A stretch of 64,000 nucleotides of DNA from the NCBI GenBank assembly GCA_003169895.1, contig PNAE01000007.1, forward strand, positions 564,967 through 628,966. The letters run 5' to 3'. Made by a program: the position numbers and the translations under genes. Position 1 is the stretch's first letter. Each line of letters begins with the position of its first letter. This stretch comes from Gemmatimonadota bacterium. Lineage in GTDB: Bacteria > Gemmatimonadota > Gemmatimonadetes > Gemmatimonadales > GWC2-71-9. Shown here in pieces: positions 8,304 through 17,425 of this stretch. Under the pieces are notes generated by a model. That model did no database searches. It saw only the letters and a program-made list of their open reading frames with translations, and was not told where the DNA came from.

Positions 8304-9431
8304 CTACCAGGCCCATCCACTGCTCACGTACATTCTCGCCTTTCCTTGGGCGGCGCCAACGGTGGCCGTGAGCACGGCGTTGCGGAGGAGGCGGAGCGAA
8401 ACGCCTCCGCCGGCCCCTACAATCCAGTCCTCCAGCGGTCCGCTCCGCGACTGGCGCTCCGCTACGTCAGTCGACGCGGTGAACGCGATGGACTCCTGTC
8501 CCGCGCGAGCGCCGTCCACAAATGCCAGCACCGCGAGCGCCCCACCGGGAAAGGTGAAGAGGTCGTGTCGCCCTTCCGCCGACGCGAGGATCACCCGGCG
8601 TCCGGCGTCGAAGGCGGGCGGGAGCGTGCGATTCGACTGGAATCCTCCACCAACAACGAATTCGTCTTCCCAGGCCGGGACAGTGCGCCATGCGTCCGGT
8701 GTACCGCTGCCCTCACCGTATGCGCGATAACCAGCCCGCGCAGTGAAGCGCGTCGCCGGTCCGACTGGCAGCCAGCCGCTTGCCAGCACGTAACCGCCGC
8801 GATAGGTACCGTGGCTCGATCCCATGATGACCCCCCCCTGCAGCAACGCTCCGCTCCGCGTGTCATATTCGCGGTCGCGCAGATCCACCACGATCGCAAT
8901 TCGCCCCCGCTCCTCCACCTGCGTCTCGTTGTCTTCGGGATGGCCCTCGACGACGCTGGTCGCACGGACCCAGCCACCTCGTGCCGCGAGCGCCACCGGC
9001 CCGAAAATCCTGCGCGTGAGCTCGACCTCAGCAGACTGGCGCGACCACAGTTCCGACGGATCGCCCACCCGGAAGCCGAAGATCGAGAGCGCGGCAAGTC
9101 GTTCGCGGTCTGCCTGCGCCACGACCTGAAGGCGCCACCCCGGAGCCAACCGATGCATGTCGGCTTCCGCGCGGAGCAGCCAGGTATCACGGGTCGAATA
9201 CCCGGCGTCGACGGCAACCTGCCGATCGACCGACGTCCGCGCGTCCCAACGCGATTGCTGGAACCAGGTGATCCGGGCAACCGCCATCACACCATTGCCC
9301 GGTTCGGCGGTAACGTACGGGAAATACGAGAGGCGCCAGGGATAGGCTTGCGTCGTGTCCTGCGCATCGACTCCCGACGCGATTATCAGCAGTGTTGCGG
9401 CGGCAATTGCAACTGATCTGGGTCCGCTCAA
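8304..9431 (-). CDS. BamA/Omp85-like outer-membrane barrel protein
   Basis: Predicted outer-membrane protein of 375 residues. The best start is TTG 9431, which overlaps the stop of the upstream asparaginase gene as TTGA and directly precedes a signal peptide (SGPRSVAIAAATLLIIASGVDA). Most of the chain alternates hydrophobic and polar residues. Segments such as DLRDREYDTRSGALLQGG are typical of the C-terminal Omp85/surface antigen barrel. The protein ends in aromatic SSGWAW, as many barrel proteins end in an aromatic residue. There is no POTRA domain. Role unknown; coupling to a periplasmic hydrolase may hint at uptake or secretion. Confidence 0.72.
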   Translation of the reverse strand: MSGPRSVAIAAATLLIIASGVDAQDTTQAYPWRLSYFPYVTAEPGNGVMAVARITWFQQSRWDARTSVDRQVAVDAGYSTRDTWLLRAEADMHRLAPGWRLQVVAQADRERLAALSIFGFRVGDPSELWSRQSAEVELTRRIFGPVALAARGGWVRATSVVEGHPEDNETQVEERGRIAIVVDLRDREYDTRSGALLQGGVIMGSSHGTYRGGYVLASGWLPVGPATRFTARAGYRAYGEGSGTPDAWRTVPAWEDEFVVGGGFQSNRTLPPAFDAGRRVILASAEGRHDLFTFPGGALAVLAFVDGARAGQESIAFTASTDVAERQSRSGPLEDWIVGAGGGVSLRLLRNAVLTATVGAAQGKARMYVSSGWAW

Positions 9432-10453
9432 GAAAACAGCACCGCACAATCCTCCTTGCGCGGACCCTTCTCGTCGCACACCGCGAACGGCGACGCCGTC
9501 ATCGCCGCTGCCCCGTACTCGCCGGCCTTGTTCACGGCGTAGTACTGCAACTGGAAGGTCGGGCGCCCATTGGCGCCGATCCAGCGCGCCGGAATCATCG
9601 TCATCACCCGCTTGAGCGTCGCAAGTGCTGCATCCTTTGGGTGCATGCCGCGGCGCATGCTCTCGACGGTGAGAAACCCGCCCGCCGCCATGATGTTCGC
9701 TTCACCCAGCCCGGTCGAGCCCGCAGCACCGACATCGTTGTCGGTGTACTGCCCCGCTCCCACGATTCCCGAGTCGCCGACGCGGCCGGGAATCTTCCAT
9801 GACAGACCACTCGTCGAGACCAGCGACGAGATGTCGCCGGCCGTGTTCACCAGCATCATCGGGCAAGTGCCCGTGGTGTATTTCACCATCCTCTCGCTCG
9901 CGGGTTCGTCGACATAGTTGTCGTTGGGGCTCAGGTTGGCACGCCAGTGCAGCCACGCCTCGCGCGACGCCGGCGTGAGCAGGTCCTCGACCTGGTAGCC
10001 GTACGACACCGCGAACCGCTGCGCGTCCTTCCCCACCAGCATGATGTGGTTGGTGTACTTCATGATCAGCCGCACGATTTCGCTCGGCGTCTTGATTCCC
10101 TCCAGCGCACCGACTGCCCCGGCTCGCTTGCTTGGACCATGCATGCACGAGGCATCGAGTTGCACCACACCCTCGGCGTTGGGCAGCCCGCCGTAGCCGA
10201 CCGATTGATCGTTGGGGTCGAGCTCGACGAGCTTGACTGCCTCGACACCCGCATCGAGCGTGTCGGTACCCTTGATCATCGATTCCACAGCCCGCTGCAT
10301 GCCGCGAAGGCCGTTTTCACTGCCGACGGTGCATGGCCGCGCCAGCGATCTCCGCAGAATGTATGGTGCGGCCATCACGTCCTTGGGGAGCAGTGCCCCA
10401 CCAGCCACGGCGGCACCGGCGGCGCCCAGAAATGAACGGCGGGATACGGACAC
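9428..10453 (-). CDS. Tat-exported N4-(beta-N-acetylglucosaminyl)-L-asparaginase
   Basis: Ntn-type hydrolase that cleaves the Asn-sugar bond of glycosylasparagine, or isoaspartyl/asparagine substrates in related members. Residues 1-29 are a twin-arginine signal (SRRSFLG, then an Ala-rich hydrophobic stretch), so it is exported folded. The predicted self-cleavage site is Gly195-Thr196 in TTGTCPMM, with Thr196 as the new N-terminal nucleophile; lysosomal-type enzymes have Asp-Thr here, while plant-type asparaginases have Gly-Thr. IPGRVGDSGIVGAG and GAAGSTGLGE match the binding loops. 341 residues, normal length. Confidence 0.9.
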   Translation of the reverse strand: MSVSRRSFLGAAGAAVAGGALLPKDVMAAPYILRRSLARPCTVGSENGLRGMQRAVESMIKGTDTLDAGVEAVKLVELDPNDQSVGYGGLPNAEGVVQLDASCMHGPSKRAGAVGALEGIKTPSEIVRLIMKYTNHIMLVGKDAQRFAVSYGYQVEDLLTPASREAWLHWRANLSPNDNYVDEPASERMVKYTTGTCPMMLVNTAGDISSLVSTSGLSWKIPGRVGDSGIVGAGQYTDNDVGAAGSTGLGEANIMAAGGFLTVESMRRGMHPKDAALATLKRVMTMIPARWIGANGRPTFQLQYYAVNKAGEYGAAAMTASPFAVCDEKGPRKEDCAVLFS

Positions 10454-10558
10454 GACTCGACTCCGGATGGTGGACGCAGGAACCTACGCGCCTGCCCCGA
10501 GCGTAGCGAGGGGGCTGCATCGGTGTCGCGAGGGGCCACTGCCCGCCCGGGCCGGCGG

Positions 10559-10564
10559 TAGATT
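10559..10564 (+). promoter_or_regulatory. -10 box of a probable leaderless promoter
   Basis: TAGATT fits TANNNT and ends 7 bases before ATG 10572. No Shine-Dalgarno sequence lies in between (AGTCCCG), so the transcript probably begins at or next to the start codon. Confidence 0.5.
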
Positions 10565-10571
10565 AGTCCCG

Positions 10572-11633
10572 ATGAATCCCGCCCACACCCGCCTGGACCC
10601 CGCGATCTTTCACTTACCCGTCGAGCGCATGCGCGCGGGATACTATTCCGACAAGTACTTCGTGCGCGCCCGTGACGTGCTGCAGCGCGACCACCACAAT
10701 CCGCGCGTCACCTTGCAGGTGTTCGGCAAGGCCGACGCGTTGCTGGGCGGCATTGACGAAGCCATCGCCATCCTGAAGCTCTGCAGCGACGACTGGTCCG
10801 CACTCGAGGTGAAGGCGCTGTACGACGGCGACGCGATCGCGCCGTGGGAAGTGGTGCTCGAGATCGAAGGGCCCTATGCCCATTTCGCCCATCTCGAAAC
10901 CCTGTACCTCGGCGTTCTCGCCCGGCGCACCCGGGTCGGCACGAACACCCGTCGCGTCGTGGAGGCCGCCCGCCCCAAGGAGATCATGTTCTTTCCGGCA
11001 CGCCACGATCACTGGCTGGTCCAGACCGGCGACGGCTATGCGGCTCACATCGCCGGTGCCATTGGCGTGTCGACCGATGCGCAGGCCTCCTGGTGGGGCA
11101 GCGAAGGCATCGGTACGGTGCCACATGGCCTCATCGCCGCGTATGGCGGGGACAGCGTCCTCGCGTCGCAGAAGTTCCTCGAGCACATGGACGGCGGAGT
11201 ACGGCTCGTCACACTGGTCGACTTCGAGAATGACTGCGTGCGCACCTCGGTGGACCTCGCCAACGCCCTGGGCCATTCCCTCTATGGAGTTCGCATCGAC
11301 ACCAGCGAGATGCTGGTCGACAAGTCGGTGATGCCGATGATGGGCCGCGCCAAGCCCACAGGCGTCACGCCGCAATTGGTGCGCAACGTGCGCAATGCGC
11401 TCGATGCCGCGGGACATTCCGCGGTGCGGATCGTCGTCTCCGGGGGCTTCAATGCCGACAAGATCCGCGAATTCGAGACCCTGCGCGTGCCCGTGGACGC
11501 ATATGGCGTTGGCTCATCCCTGTTCCAGGGGCGCTTCGATTTCACCGCGGATGTGGTGCGACGTGAGGGAACACCGTGTGCCAAGGTCGGGCGTGCGTAT
11601 CAGCCCAGTCCGAGGTTGGAGCGGGTGCGATAA
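10572..11633 (+). CDS. pncB: Nicotinate phosphoribosyltransferase
   Basis: Joins nicotinate to PRPP to form nicotinate mononucleotide in the Preiss-Handler NAD salvage pathway. The 353-residue product starts at ATG 10572, just before the typical N-terminal region with YYSDKYFVRARDVL. Other marks are the substrate-channel residues of the type II PRTase fold: GTNTRRVVEAA, the GTVPH segment, VDFEND, RIDTSE and the phosphate-binding VSGGFNADKI. The frame is open further upstream but that part is not protein-like. Its stop overlaps the nicotinamidase start (TAATG), so the two are coupled. Confidence 0.92.
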   Translation: MNPAHTRLDPAIFHLPVERMRAGYYSDKYFVRARDVLQRDHHNPRVTLQVFGKADALLGGIDEAIAILKLCSDDWSALEVKALYDGDAIAPWEVVLEIEGPYAHFAHLETLYLGVLARRTRVGTNTRRVVEAARPKEIMFFPARHDHWLVQTGDGYAAHIAGAIGVSTDAQASWWGSEGIGTVPHGLIAAYGGDSVLASQKFLEHMDGGVRLVTLVDFENDCVRTSVDLANALGHSLYGVRIDTSEMLVDKSVMPMMGRAKPTGVTPQLVRNVRNALDAAGHSAVRIVVSGGFNADKIREFETLRVPVDAYGVGSSLFQGRFDFTADVVRREGTPCAKVGRAYQPSPRLERVR

Positions 11634-12316
11634 TGCAGCACGATCCCTCGGTCACTTCGTTCCCTCGGGATGACCCGCCCCAAACAGGGCGCGTCATCTG
11701 CTGGGACGTCGATACCCAGGTCGACTTCATCATGGCGAACGGCAAGCTCGCGGTGCCCGGCGCCGAAGCCATCCTCCCCAACCTCGCGGCGCTCACCGAC
11801 TGGGCACACCGATCCGGCATTCGCATCGTGGCCACCGCCGACGACCACGACGTCGGTCATGCCGAGATCACCGATCATCCGGACTGGCAGACGACCTTCC
11901 CACCGCACTGCATGCGTGGCACCGACGGTCAGAAGAAAGTCAGCGCCACAGCTCTCCGCGATCCGCTCGTGCTGCAACCCGTGCCACTCGATCCGGCCGA
12001 TGTCGTCCGGGCCGTGCAGGCGCATCGCGGCGACATCCTGCTCAACAAGCCCGGCACCGACGTGTTTCGCTGGAATCCGAACGCGGCGACCGTGCTCGCC
12101 AGCCTGGCACCTGATTGCGTCATCGTCTACGGCGTCGCCACGGACTTCTGCGTCCGCGCGGCAGTGGCCGGGCTCGCGCGTTTGCACCCCCAAGGAAGCC
12201 TGGTCATCGTCGCCGATGCGATTCGCGGCATCAACGAAGCCGCCAGCGCGGCCTTGATGCTCGAGTGGCCCGCCGCCGGCCACGCGGTGATGACGACCGC
12301 CGAGGTCCTCGGGTGA
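11633..12316 (+). CDS. pncA: Nicotinamidase (isochorismatase-like hydrolase)
   Basis: Deamidates nicotinamide to nicotinate, which the coupled upstream gene product then uses. 227 residues from ATG 11633. The cysteine-hydrolase triad is visible: Asp27 (CWDVDTQVDF), Lys139 (LLNKPGTDVF) and Cys173 (GVATDFCVRAA). The metal-site region is TADDHDVGHAE. Overlaps its neighbours on both sides (TAATG upstream, GTGA downstream), so the three genes form a tight operon. Confidence 0.93.
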   Translation: MQHDPSVTSFPRDDPPQTGRVICWDVDTQVDFIMANGKLAVPGAEAILPNLAALTDWAHRSGIRIVATADDHDVGHAEITDHPDWQTTFPPHCMRGTDGQKKVSATALRDPLVLQPVPLDPADVVRAVQAHRGDILLNKPGTDVFRWNPNAATVLASLAPDCVIVYGVATDFCVRAAVAGLARLHPQGSLVIVADAIRGINEAASAALMLEWPAAGHAVMTTAEVLG

Positions 12317-13383
12317 CGCTGTCGGGTCGCTTCTTCATCCCGGGACCGGTCGAGATCGATCCGGAAGTGGCGGAGGCAATGCTGCGTCCGATGATCGGAC
12401 ATCGCGGCACCGAAGCCCGCGAGCTGGTCACCCGTTTGCAACCGGGACTGCGAGCGCTGTTCGGCACCGAGCGACCGGTGATGCTGGCGACCGGCTCCTC
12501 CACCGCGATGATGGAGGCGGCGGTACGATCCGGCGTTCGCGAGCAGGTCCTCTGCATCGTCGGCGGCACGTTCGGCGCACGATTCGCCGACGTCGCCGAA
12601 CGGTGCGGCAAGGACGTGGTTCGGCTGCACGTGCACCGCGGCGCGGTGCTGGAACCTGAGCTGCTCGAGCAGATGCTGGATGGACCGCCCGTCGACGCCG
12701 TCACGATGGTTCATTCGGAGACATCAACCGGCGCCTTGGCGCCCGTACAACAGCTCATCGCGAGCTTCCGCCAACTCGATGACGTCATCACGATCGTTGA
12801 CGCCGTGTCGTCGGTGGGCGGCATGGCCATCGAGACGGATCTGTGGGGCGCTGACTTTCTCTTCGCGGGATCACAGAAGGCGATTGGCATCCCCCCCGGC
12901 CTTGCATTCGGCGTCGTCAGCGATCGCTTCATCGAACGGGCGAATTCAATCGACGATCGCGGCTTTTACCTGGACGCAATCGATCTGCTCCAGGCCGCAG
13001 CAGAGTCCCGGTTTCCGCAGACACCGGCGCTTCCCGTCGTATACGCCCTCGACATCCAGCTCGCCCGCATTGCACGCGAAGGACTCGCCGCCCGCTTTGC
13101 CCGCCATCGCCGCATGCGTGAGCAGGTTGAAGCGTGGATCGGCCAGCACGATCGCTGCGGAATCATGGCGCCACCCGGCCGCCGATCCGATACCGTCACG
13201 GCGCTCACCCTGCACCCTGACCGTTCCGCGAGGACAGTTGCCCGCGCCCTGGCCGAGCAACATTGGCAAGTTGCCGTTGGCATCGACGAGGATGAGGATC
13301 ATGTCATCCGCATCGGCCACATGGGGGACGTCACACCGCAACAGCTCGAACCGCTTCTCGCGGCGATCGAGCCGTTGCTATGA
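12313..13383 (+). CDS. Class V aminotransferase, alanine/serine-glyoxylate type
   Basis: PLP-dependent transaminase of 356 residues; GTG 12313 overlaps the nicotinamidase stop as GTGA. The N-terminus FFIPGPVEIDPEVAEAML is typical of the alanine-glyoxylate / serine-pyruvate / 2-aminoethylphosphonate branch. Asp163 (IVDAVSSVGG) holds the pyridine nitrogen and Lys189 (FAGSQKAIGIPPG) is the Schiff-base lysine. The amino donor cannot be told from sequence. Its place at the end of an NAD salvage operon is unusual, and its link to NAD metabolism is unknown. A hairpin follows at 13425. Confidence 0.88.
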   Translation: MTLSGRFFIPGPVEIDPEVAEAMLRPMIGHRGTEARELVTRLQPGLRALFGTERPVMLATGSSTAMMEAAVRSGVREQVLCIVGGTFGARFADVAERCGKDVVRLHVHRGAVLEPELLEQMLDGPPVDAVTMVHSETSTGALAPVQQLIASFRQLDDVITIVDAVSSVGGMAIETDLWGADFLFAGSQKAIGIPPGLAFGVVSDRFIERANSIDDRGFYLDAIDLLQAAAESRFPQTPALPVVYALDIQLARIAREGLAARFARHRRMREQVEAWIGQHDRCGIMAPPGRRSDTVTALTLHPDRSARTVARALAEQHWQVAVGIDEDEDHVIRIGHMGDVTPQQLEPLLAAIEPLL

Positions 13384-13424
13384 TCCGTTTTCACATGCAA
13401 AGCCGAAACCGTCACCAATAGCAA

Positions 13425-13452
13425 AACGCCGCCGTGCAGATCCGCCGGCGTT
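13425..13452 (+). terminator. Hairpin after the pncB-pncA-aminotransferase operon
   Basis: AACGCCG (13425-13431) pairs with CGGCGTT (13446-13452) around a 14-base loop that can itself pair partly. No T-run follows, so it is only terminator-like. Confidence 0.4.
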
Positions 13453-13617
13453 GCCTCGTCGGGATCATTACTGCATCCGACTGAAATGTTGCAATGTGGG
13501 ACAGGGTCATCGTGCCGCCATCGTTGGTCAGCCTTAACGCCGGGACCGCAAGCCCGTCGTTGGACTGTGCAAGGGCTGGTCTTCGGTCCGATTACCCAAC
13601 TGCGAGAGGTTGCTCCA

Positions 13618-14448
13618 ATGACGCGTACTCGACTTATGGCGGCCGGGCTGTTCATCGTCGCCGCCGCCTGTAGCAGCACGGACATGACAACGAGCGATAC
13701 CACCGCGGCCAGCGACCTCGTCGTCACCTCGGATGTCGCGGCCGACGCCGCCGACGGTTTTGCGGAAGACGTCGACGTCATGACTGGCATGGACGGCCGA
13801 ATCGGCAACATCTCCGCGGACGTCCGTGGTGCCTTCTTCCTCTCGCTTGGCGGTTGGCGGCCCGGTCTGACCGGCTGCACCTTCGTCGGCGGTGTGTTCA
13901 CCTGCCCGGACACGCTCAGGAATGGCCTGAACGTGAGCCGCGTCGTCACGCTCAAGGATGCTGCCGGCGACACCGAGTCGGTCTACGATTCGCTGCTCAC
14001 CGCATCGATCAATATCATCGCAGACATTTCTGGCGACCGGACGCACGGACCGTGGTCGGCAACCGTCGCTCGGCACCGCGAGATCAACATCACGGGACTT
14101 GCCGGCATCGAGACAACCCGTGCCGTCAATGGTACCGGCAACGAGACAGTCTCCCAGTCGCGCGTTACCAGGAACGACAGCACCCGGTCGTACACGATTG
14201 TCGGTTCGAGCGTCATCACCAATGTCGTCATGCCGGTGCGAAGCTCCGATGGCGGAAACGGCTGGCCGATTTCCGGCTCGATCACGCGGACGTTGACGAT
14301 CACCCTCACGTCCGGCCCGAATGCGGGCAAGACCGAAACGAGGACGATTACCCTCACGTTCGATGGCACTTCGACGCCGACGGCCAGCGTCAACGGACGG
14401 CAGTTCACGATCGATTGCGTGAACCACACGGCGGCGCCGCACGGCTGA
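13618..14448 (+). CDS. Putative lipoprotein of unknown function
   Basis: 276 residues from ATG 13618, preceded by a GAGAGG stretch about 9 bases upstream. Residues 1-17 are a lipoprotein signal and Cys18 (IVAAACSS) is the lipidation site. The rest is Thr/Ser-rich with many short beta-like segments and two cysteines (GCTFVGGVFTCPDT) that may form a disulfide. No family is recognised. A heptad-repeat palindrome begins 15 bases after the stop. The GC-rich 13453-13617 stretch upstream shows no clear promoter. Confidence 0.8.
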   Translation: MTRTRLMAAGLFIVAAACSSTDMTTSDTTAASDLVVTSDVAADAADGFAEDVDVMTGMDGRIGNISADVRGAFFLSLGGWRPGLTGCTFVGGVFTCPDTLRNGLNVSRVVTLKDAAGDTESVYDSLLTASINIIADISGDRTHGPWSATVARHREINITGLAGIETTRAVNGTGNETVSQSRVTRNDSTRSYTIVGSSVITNVVMPVRSSDGGNGWPISGSITRTLTITLTSGPNAGKTETRTITLTFDGTSTPTASVNGRQFTIDCVNHTAAPHG

Positions 14449-14462
14449 CGTCGGTGGTGGGG

Positions 14463-14567
14463 GAGACGAGAGACGAGAGACGAGAAAAGCAAACGGTAAG
14501 AAGGGGGTTCCGGTTTCGCCTGGATCCCCTTCTCTCGTCTCGCGTCTCTCTTCTCTCCGCTCTCTTT
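14463..14567. repeat. Heptad-repeat palindrome H2
   Basis: The left arm starts with three GAGACGA units (14463-14483) followed by GAAAAGC and AAACGGT. The right arm (about 14530-14567) reads CTCTCGT, CTCGCGT, CTCTCTT, CTCTCCG, CTCTCTT, also in 7-bp steps. The arms are imperfectly complementary. The inner part AAGGGGGTTCC / GGATCCCCTT extends the hairpin. It fills the gap between the lipoprotein gene and leuS. Confidence 0.75.
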
Positions 14568-14586
14568 TCCGGCGATATTGGCCGGC

Positions 14587-17040
14587 ATGTCCAATGCCCG
14601 TATCGAATACGATCCTTCCGTCGTTGAGGCCAAGTGGCGCGCCCGCTGGCAAGTGCTCCGAACCAACGAGCCCGACCTCGATCACGCGCCACGCCCGTTC
14701 TACAACCTGATGATGTTCCCGTATCCATCGGCGGAAGGGTTGCACGTCGGCAACCTGTTCGCCTTCACCGGAGCCGACGTGTTCGGCCGGTTCAAGCGGA
14801 TGCAGGGGTGGAATGTCTTTGAGCCGATCGGGTTCGATGCGTTCGGAATTCATTCCGAAAACTTCGCGCTCAGGATGGGGATGCACCCCGCCGAGCTGAT
14901 TCCCCGGAACATCGCCAACTTCACGCGACAGCTGAGCGGCATGGGGGGCATGTTCGCGTGGGATCACTCGCTTTCCACGACGGACCCCCGCTACTACAAA
15001 TGGACCCAGTGGATCTTCCTGCAGTTGTTCCAGCGCGGCCTGGCGTACAAGAAGAAGGGTGCCGTGAACTGGTGCCCCACGGACAAGACCGTGCTGGCCA
15101 ACGAGCAGGTCATCGCGGGGGCATGTGAGCGGTGCGGTTCAATGGTGGAACTGCGGGTGCTGGAACAATGGTACTTCCGGATTACCGATTACGCCGAGCG
15201 CCTGCTCCGCAATCTCGACGACCCGGCGAAGATGGATTGGTCGGCGTCGACCGTTCTGGCGCAGAAGAACTGGATCGGCCGGTCGGAGGGCGCGGAGATC
15301 CGCTTTCGTGTGGCCGGTCGCGACGATATCACGATTCCGGTGTATACCACGCGACCCGACACCTTGTTCGGCGCGACGTTCCTCGTCCTTGCGCCGGAGC
15401 ATCCATCGGTCGACTCGATCACGTCGTCGTCAGCCCGAGCGTCAGTCGAGGGCTACCGTGCCGAGGTATCGACCAGGGACCTCGTGTCGCGCAAGGTTGG
15501 CGACAAGGAGAAGAGCGGCGTCTTCGTCGGCGCTCATGTCGTCAATCCGGCGACCGGTCGCGAGATTCCCGTCTGGATCGCCGACTACGTGCTCATGGAC
15601 TATGGCACCGGTGCGATCATGGCGGTTCCCGGGCATGACGAGCGGGATTTTATTTTTGCAGCGCGGTTCGGCCTGCCCATTGTGCGCGTCGTTGCCAACG
15701 AGCATGAGACGGCTGACACGCCGATCGAGGTTGCGTACGTCGACCTCGAGCATGGCCGCATGGTCAATTCCGGCGTGTTTGACGGCATGGTGCCGGTCGA
15801 CGCCAAGCGTTCCATCACGCAATGGCTCGAGGCTCAGGACCATGGCGCCGGATCGGTACAGTATCGCCTCTACGACTGGTGCATTTCACGCCAGCGGTAC
15901 TGGGGCCCGCCGATTCCGATCATCTATTGCGACCAATGTGGCCCGGTTCCCGTTCCGGAAGACCAACTGCCGGTGTTGCTGCCACCGATCGAAGACTTCC
16001 GTCCCGACGATTCTGGCGTGTCACCGCTGGCGCGCCACGCCGCGTGGTATCACGCTCCCTGTCCGCGCTGTGGTGGCCCCGGCCGGCGCGAAACCGATGT
16101 CTCCGACACATTCCTTGATTCCGCCTGGTATTTTCTCCGATATCCCAGCACCGATTTCGACGATCGCCCGTTCGATGCCGATCGAACCCGCCGATGGTTA
16201 CCGGTACCCAGTTACATCGGCGGCAACGAGCATGCGGTGCTGCACCTGCTGTATGCACGGTTCATCACCATGGTGCTGCACGACGCCGGCCTGCTTCCCT
16301 TCGAGGAGCCGTTTCGCCGCTTCCGCGCGCATGGCTTGATCATCAAGGACGGCGCCAAGATGTCCAAGTCGAAGGGTAACGTGGTCAACCCCGACGACTA
16401 CATCGTGCGCTGGGGTGCCGACACGCTGCGCACTTATTTGATGTTCCTGGGGCCGTATCAGGAAGGCGGTGACTTCCGCGACGCCGGCATCAGCGGTCCC
16501 CGTCGCTTCCTCGATCGGATCTGGGAACTCGTGTCCGCGGCGATGGACCCCGACTGCCGTGACGCGGAGATTCATCGTGACGTACTGATCAAGTGGCATC
16601 AGACCAAGGAGCGGGTCACCGCCGACCTCGAGAGCCTGCACTACAACACTGCCATCGCCGCGCTGATGGGGCTTGTGAACGCGCTCCGTGAGCAGAACTG
16701 TTCGGAGCACGGTGTAGTCAGTGAGCTCGTGCAGATGACCGCGCCCTTCGCCCCCCACTTCGCCGAGGAGTGCTGGGGGCGGCTCGGCCATGCGGCATCG
16801 GTGTTCGATTCGGCGTGGCCGGCGCATGACGATGCCCTCACCGTCAGCGATGACGTCACGATCGTCGTGCAGGTGAATGGCAAGGTGCGCGGCAACCTGA
16901 TCGTGGCGCGCAGCGCTGACGAAGCGGTCGTCCGTCGGATGGCCCAACAAGAAGACGGCGTACGGCGTCATCTGGCCGGGAAGACAATTCGCAGGACGGT
17001 GTATGTGCCCGGGCGCCTGGTGAACTTCGTGGTGCACTGA
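14587..17040 (+). CDS. leuS: Leucyl-tRNA synthetase
   Basis: Charges tRNA-Leu; class I synthetase, cytosolic. 817 residues from ATG 14587 (a TTG 9 bases upstream is possible). The HIGH-like motif is HVGN in YPSAEGLHVGN, and KMSKS is residues 591-595 in GAKMSKSKGNVVNPDDY. The CP1 editing domain is present, with TTRPDTLFGATF and the DYGTGAIMAVPGHDERD segment. The Cys pairs CERCG and CPRCGG suggest zinc-binding knuckles. The anticodon-binding and C-terminal domains are complete. No Shine-Dalgarno is visible; GATATT lies 7 bases before the ATG. Confidence 0.97.
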   Translation: MSNARIEYDPSVVEAKWRARWQVLRTNEPDLDHAPRPFYNLMMFPYPSAEGLHVGNLFAFTGADVFGRFKRMQGWNVFEPIGFDAFGIHSENFALRMGMHPAELIPRNIANFTRQLSGMGGMFAWDHSLSTTDPRYYKWTQWIFLQLFQRGLAYKKKGAVNWCPTDKTVLANEQVIAGACERCGSMVELRVLEQWYFRITDYAERLLRNLDDPAKMDWSASTVLAQKNWIGRSEGAEIRFRVAGRDDITIPVYTTRPDTLFGATFLVLAPEHPSVDSITSSSARASVEGYRAEVSTRDLVSRKVGDKEKSGVFVGAHVVNPATGREIPVWIADYVLMDYGTGAIMAVPGHDERDFIFAARFGLPIVRVVANEHETADTPIEVAYVDLEHGRMVNSGVFDGMVPVDAKRSITQWLEAQDHGAGSVQYRLYDWCISRQRYWGPPIPIIYCDQCGPVPVPEDQLPVLLPPIEDFRPDDSGVSPLARHAAWYHAPCPRCGGPGRRETDVSDTFLDSAWYFLRYPSTDFDDRPFDADRTRRWLPVPSYIGGNEHAVLHLLYARFITMVLHDAGLLPFEEPFRRFRAHGLIIKDGAKMSKSKGNVVNPDDYIVRWGADTLRTYLMFLGPYQEGGDFRDAGISGPRRFLDRIWELVSAAMDPDCRDAEIHRDVLIKWHQTKERVTADLESLHYNTAIAALMGLVNALREQNCSEHGVVSELVQMTAPFAPHFAEECWGRLGHAASVFDSAWPAHDDALTVSDDVTIVVQVNGKVRGNLIVARSADEAVVRRMAQQEDGVRRHLAGKTIRRTVYVPGRLVNFVVH

Positions 17041-17087
17041 ACCCTTTTCCGTTCACATTTCGCGCCTTTCTCGAGCTCTGGCCCTCA

Positions 17088-17423
17088 ATGACCATCGCAT
17101 TCGATGAGTTCCTGCGCGTCGACATCCGGGTCGGCCGTATCGTCGCCGCCCGGCTCAATCCGGCCGCGATCAAGCCGGCATTCCATCTCCAGGTCGACTT
17201 CGGGCCGGAGATCGGCGTCAGGCATTCGAGTGCGCAGTTGACGGTGCACTACACGGAAGACTCGTTGATCGGTCGCACGGTGGTCGCGGTGATCAACTTT
17301 CCCCCCAAACGCATCGCCGGCGTGAAGAGCGAAGCCCTCGTCCTGGGAGTGCCGGATCCGGCGGGAGCGGTCGTGCTGCTTGGTCCGGACCAGGATGTAC
17401 CGCTCGGCGGGAGGATGTTCTAG
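17088..17423 (+). CDS. csaA: CsaA-like tRNA-binding-domain chaperone
   Basis: 111 residues, a single OB-fold tRNA-binding domain of the EMAP/CsaA type: DIRVGRIVAARLN at the start, the core of VDFGPEIGVRHSSAQL, and VINFPPKRIAGVKSEALVLG near the end. CsaA in Bacillus assists protein export and binds unfolded peptides. Follows leuS by 47 bases and may share its transcript. Convergent with the SRPBCC gene; only two bases separate the stops. Confidence 0.9.
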   Translation: MTIAFDEFLRVDIRVGRIVAARLNPAAIKPAFHLQVDFGPEIGVRHSSAQLTVHYTEDSLIGRTVVAVINFPPKRIAGVKSEALVLGVPDPAGAVVLLGPDQDVPLGGRMF

Positions 17424-17425
17424 GA

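Noticed and set aside
10212-10571. Upstream extension of the nicotinate phosphoribosyltransferase frame
   Set aside because: It is antisense to the asparaginase start and not protein-like; the family N-terminus begins at ATG 10572.
12115-12312. Upstream extension of the aminotransferase frame
   Set aside because: This part is out-of-frame nicotinamidase sequence; GTG 12313 gives the family N-terminus with a GTGA overlap.
13486-13617. Upstream extension of the lipoprotein frame (13486-13617)
   Set aside because: ATG 13618 is directly followed by a lipoprotein signal peptide, so the extension would bury it.
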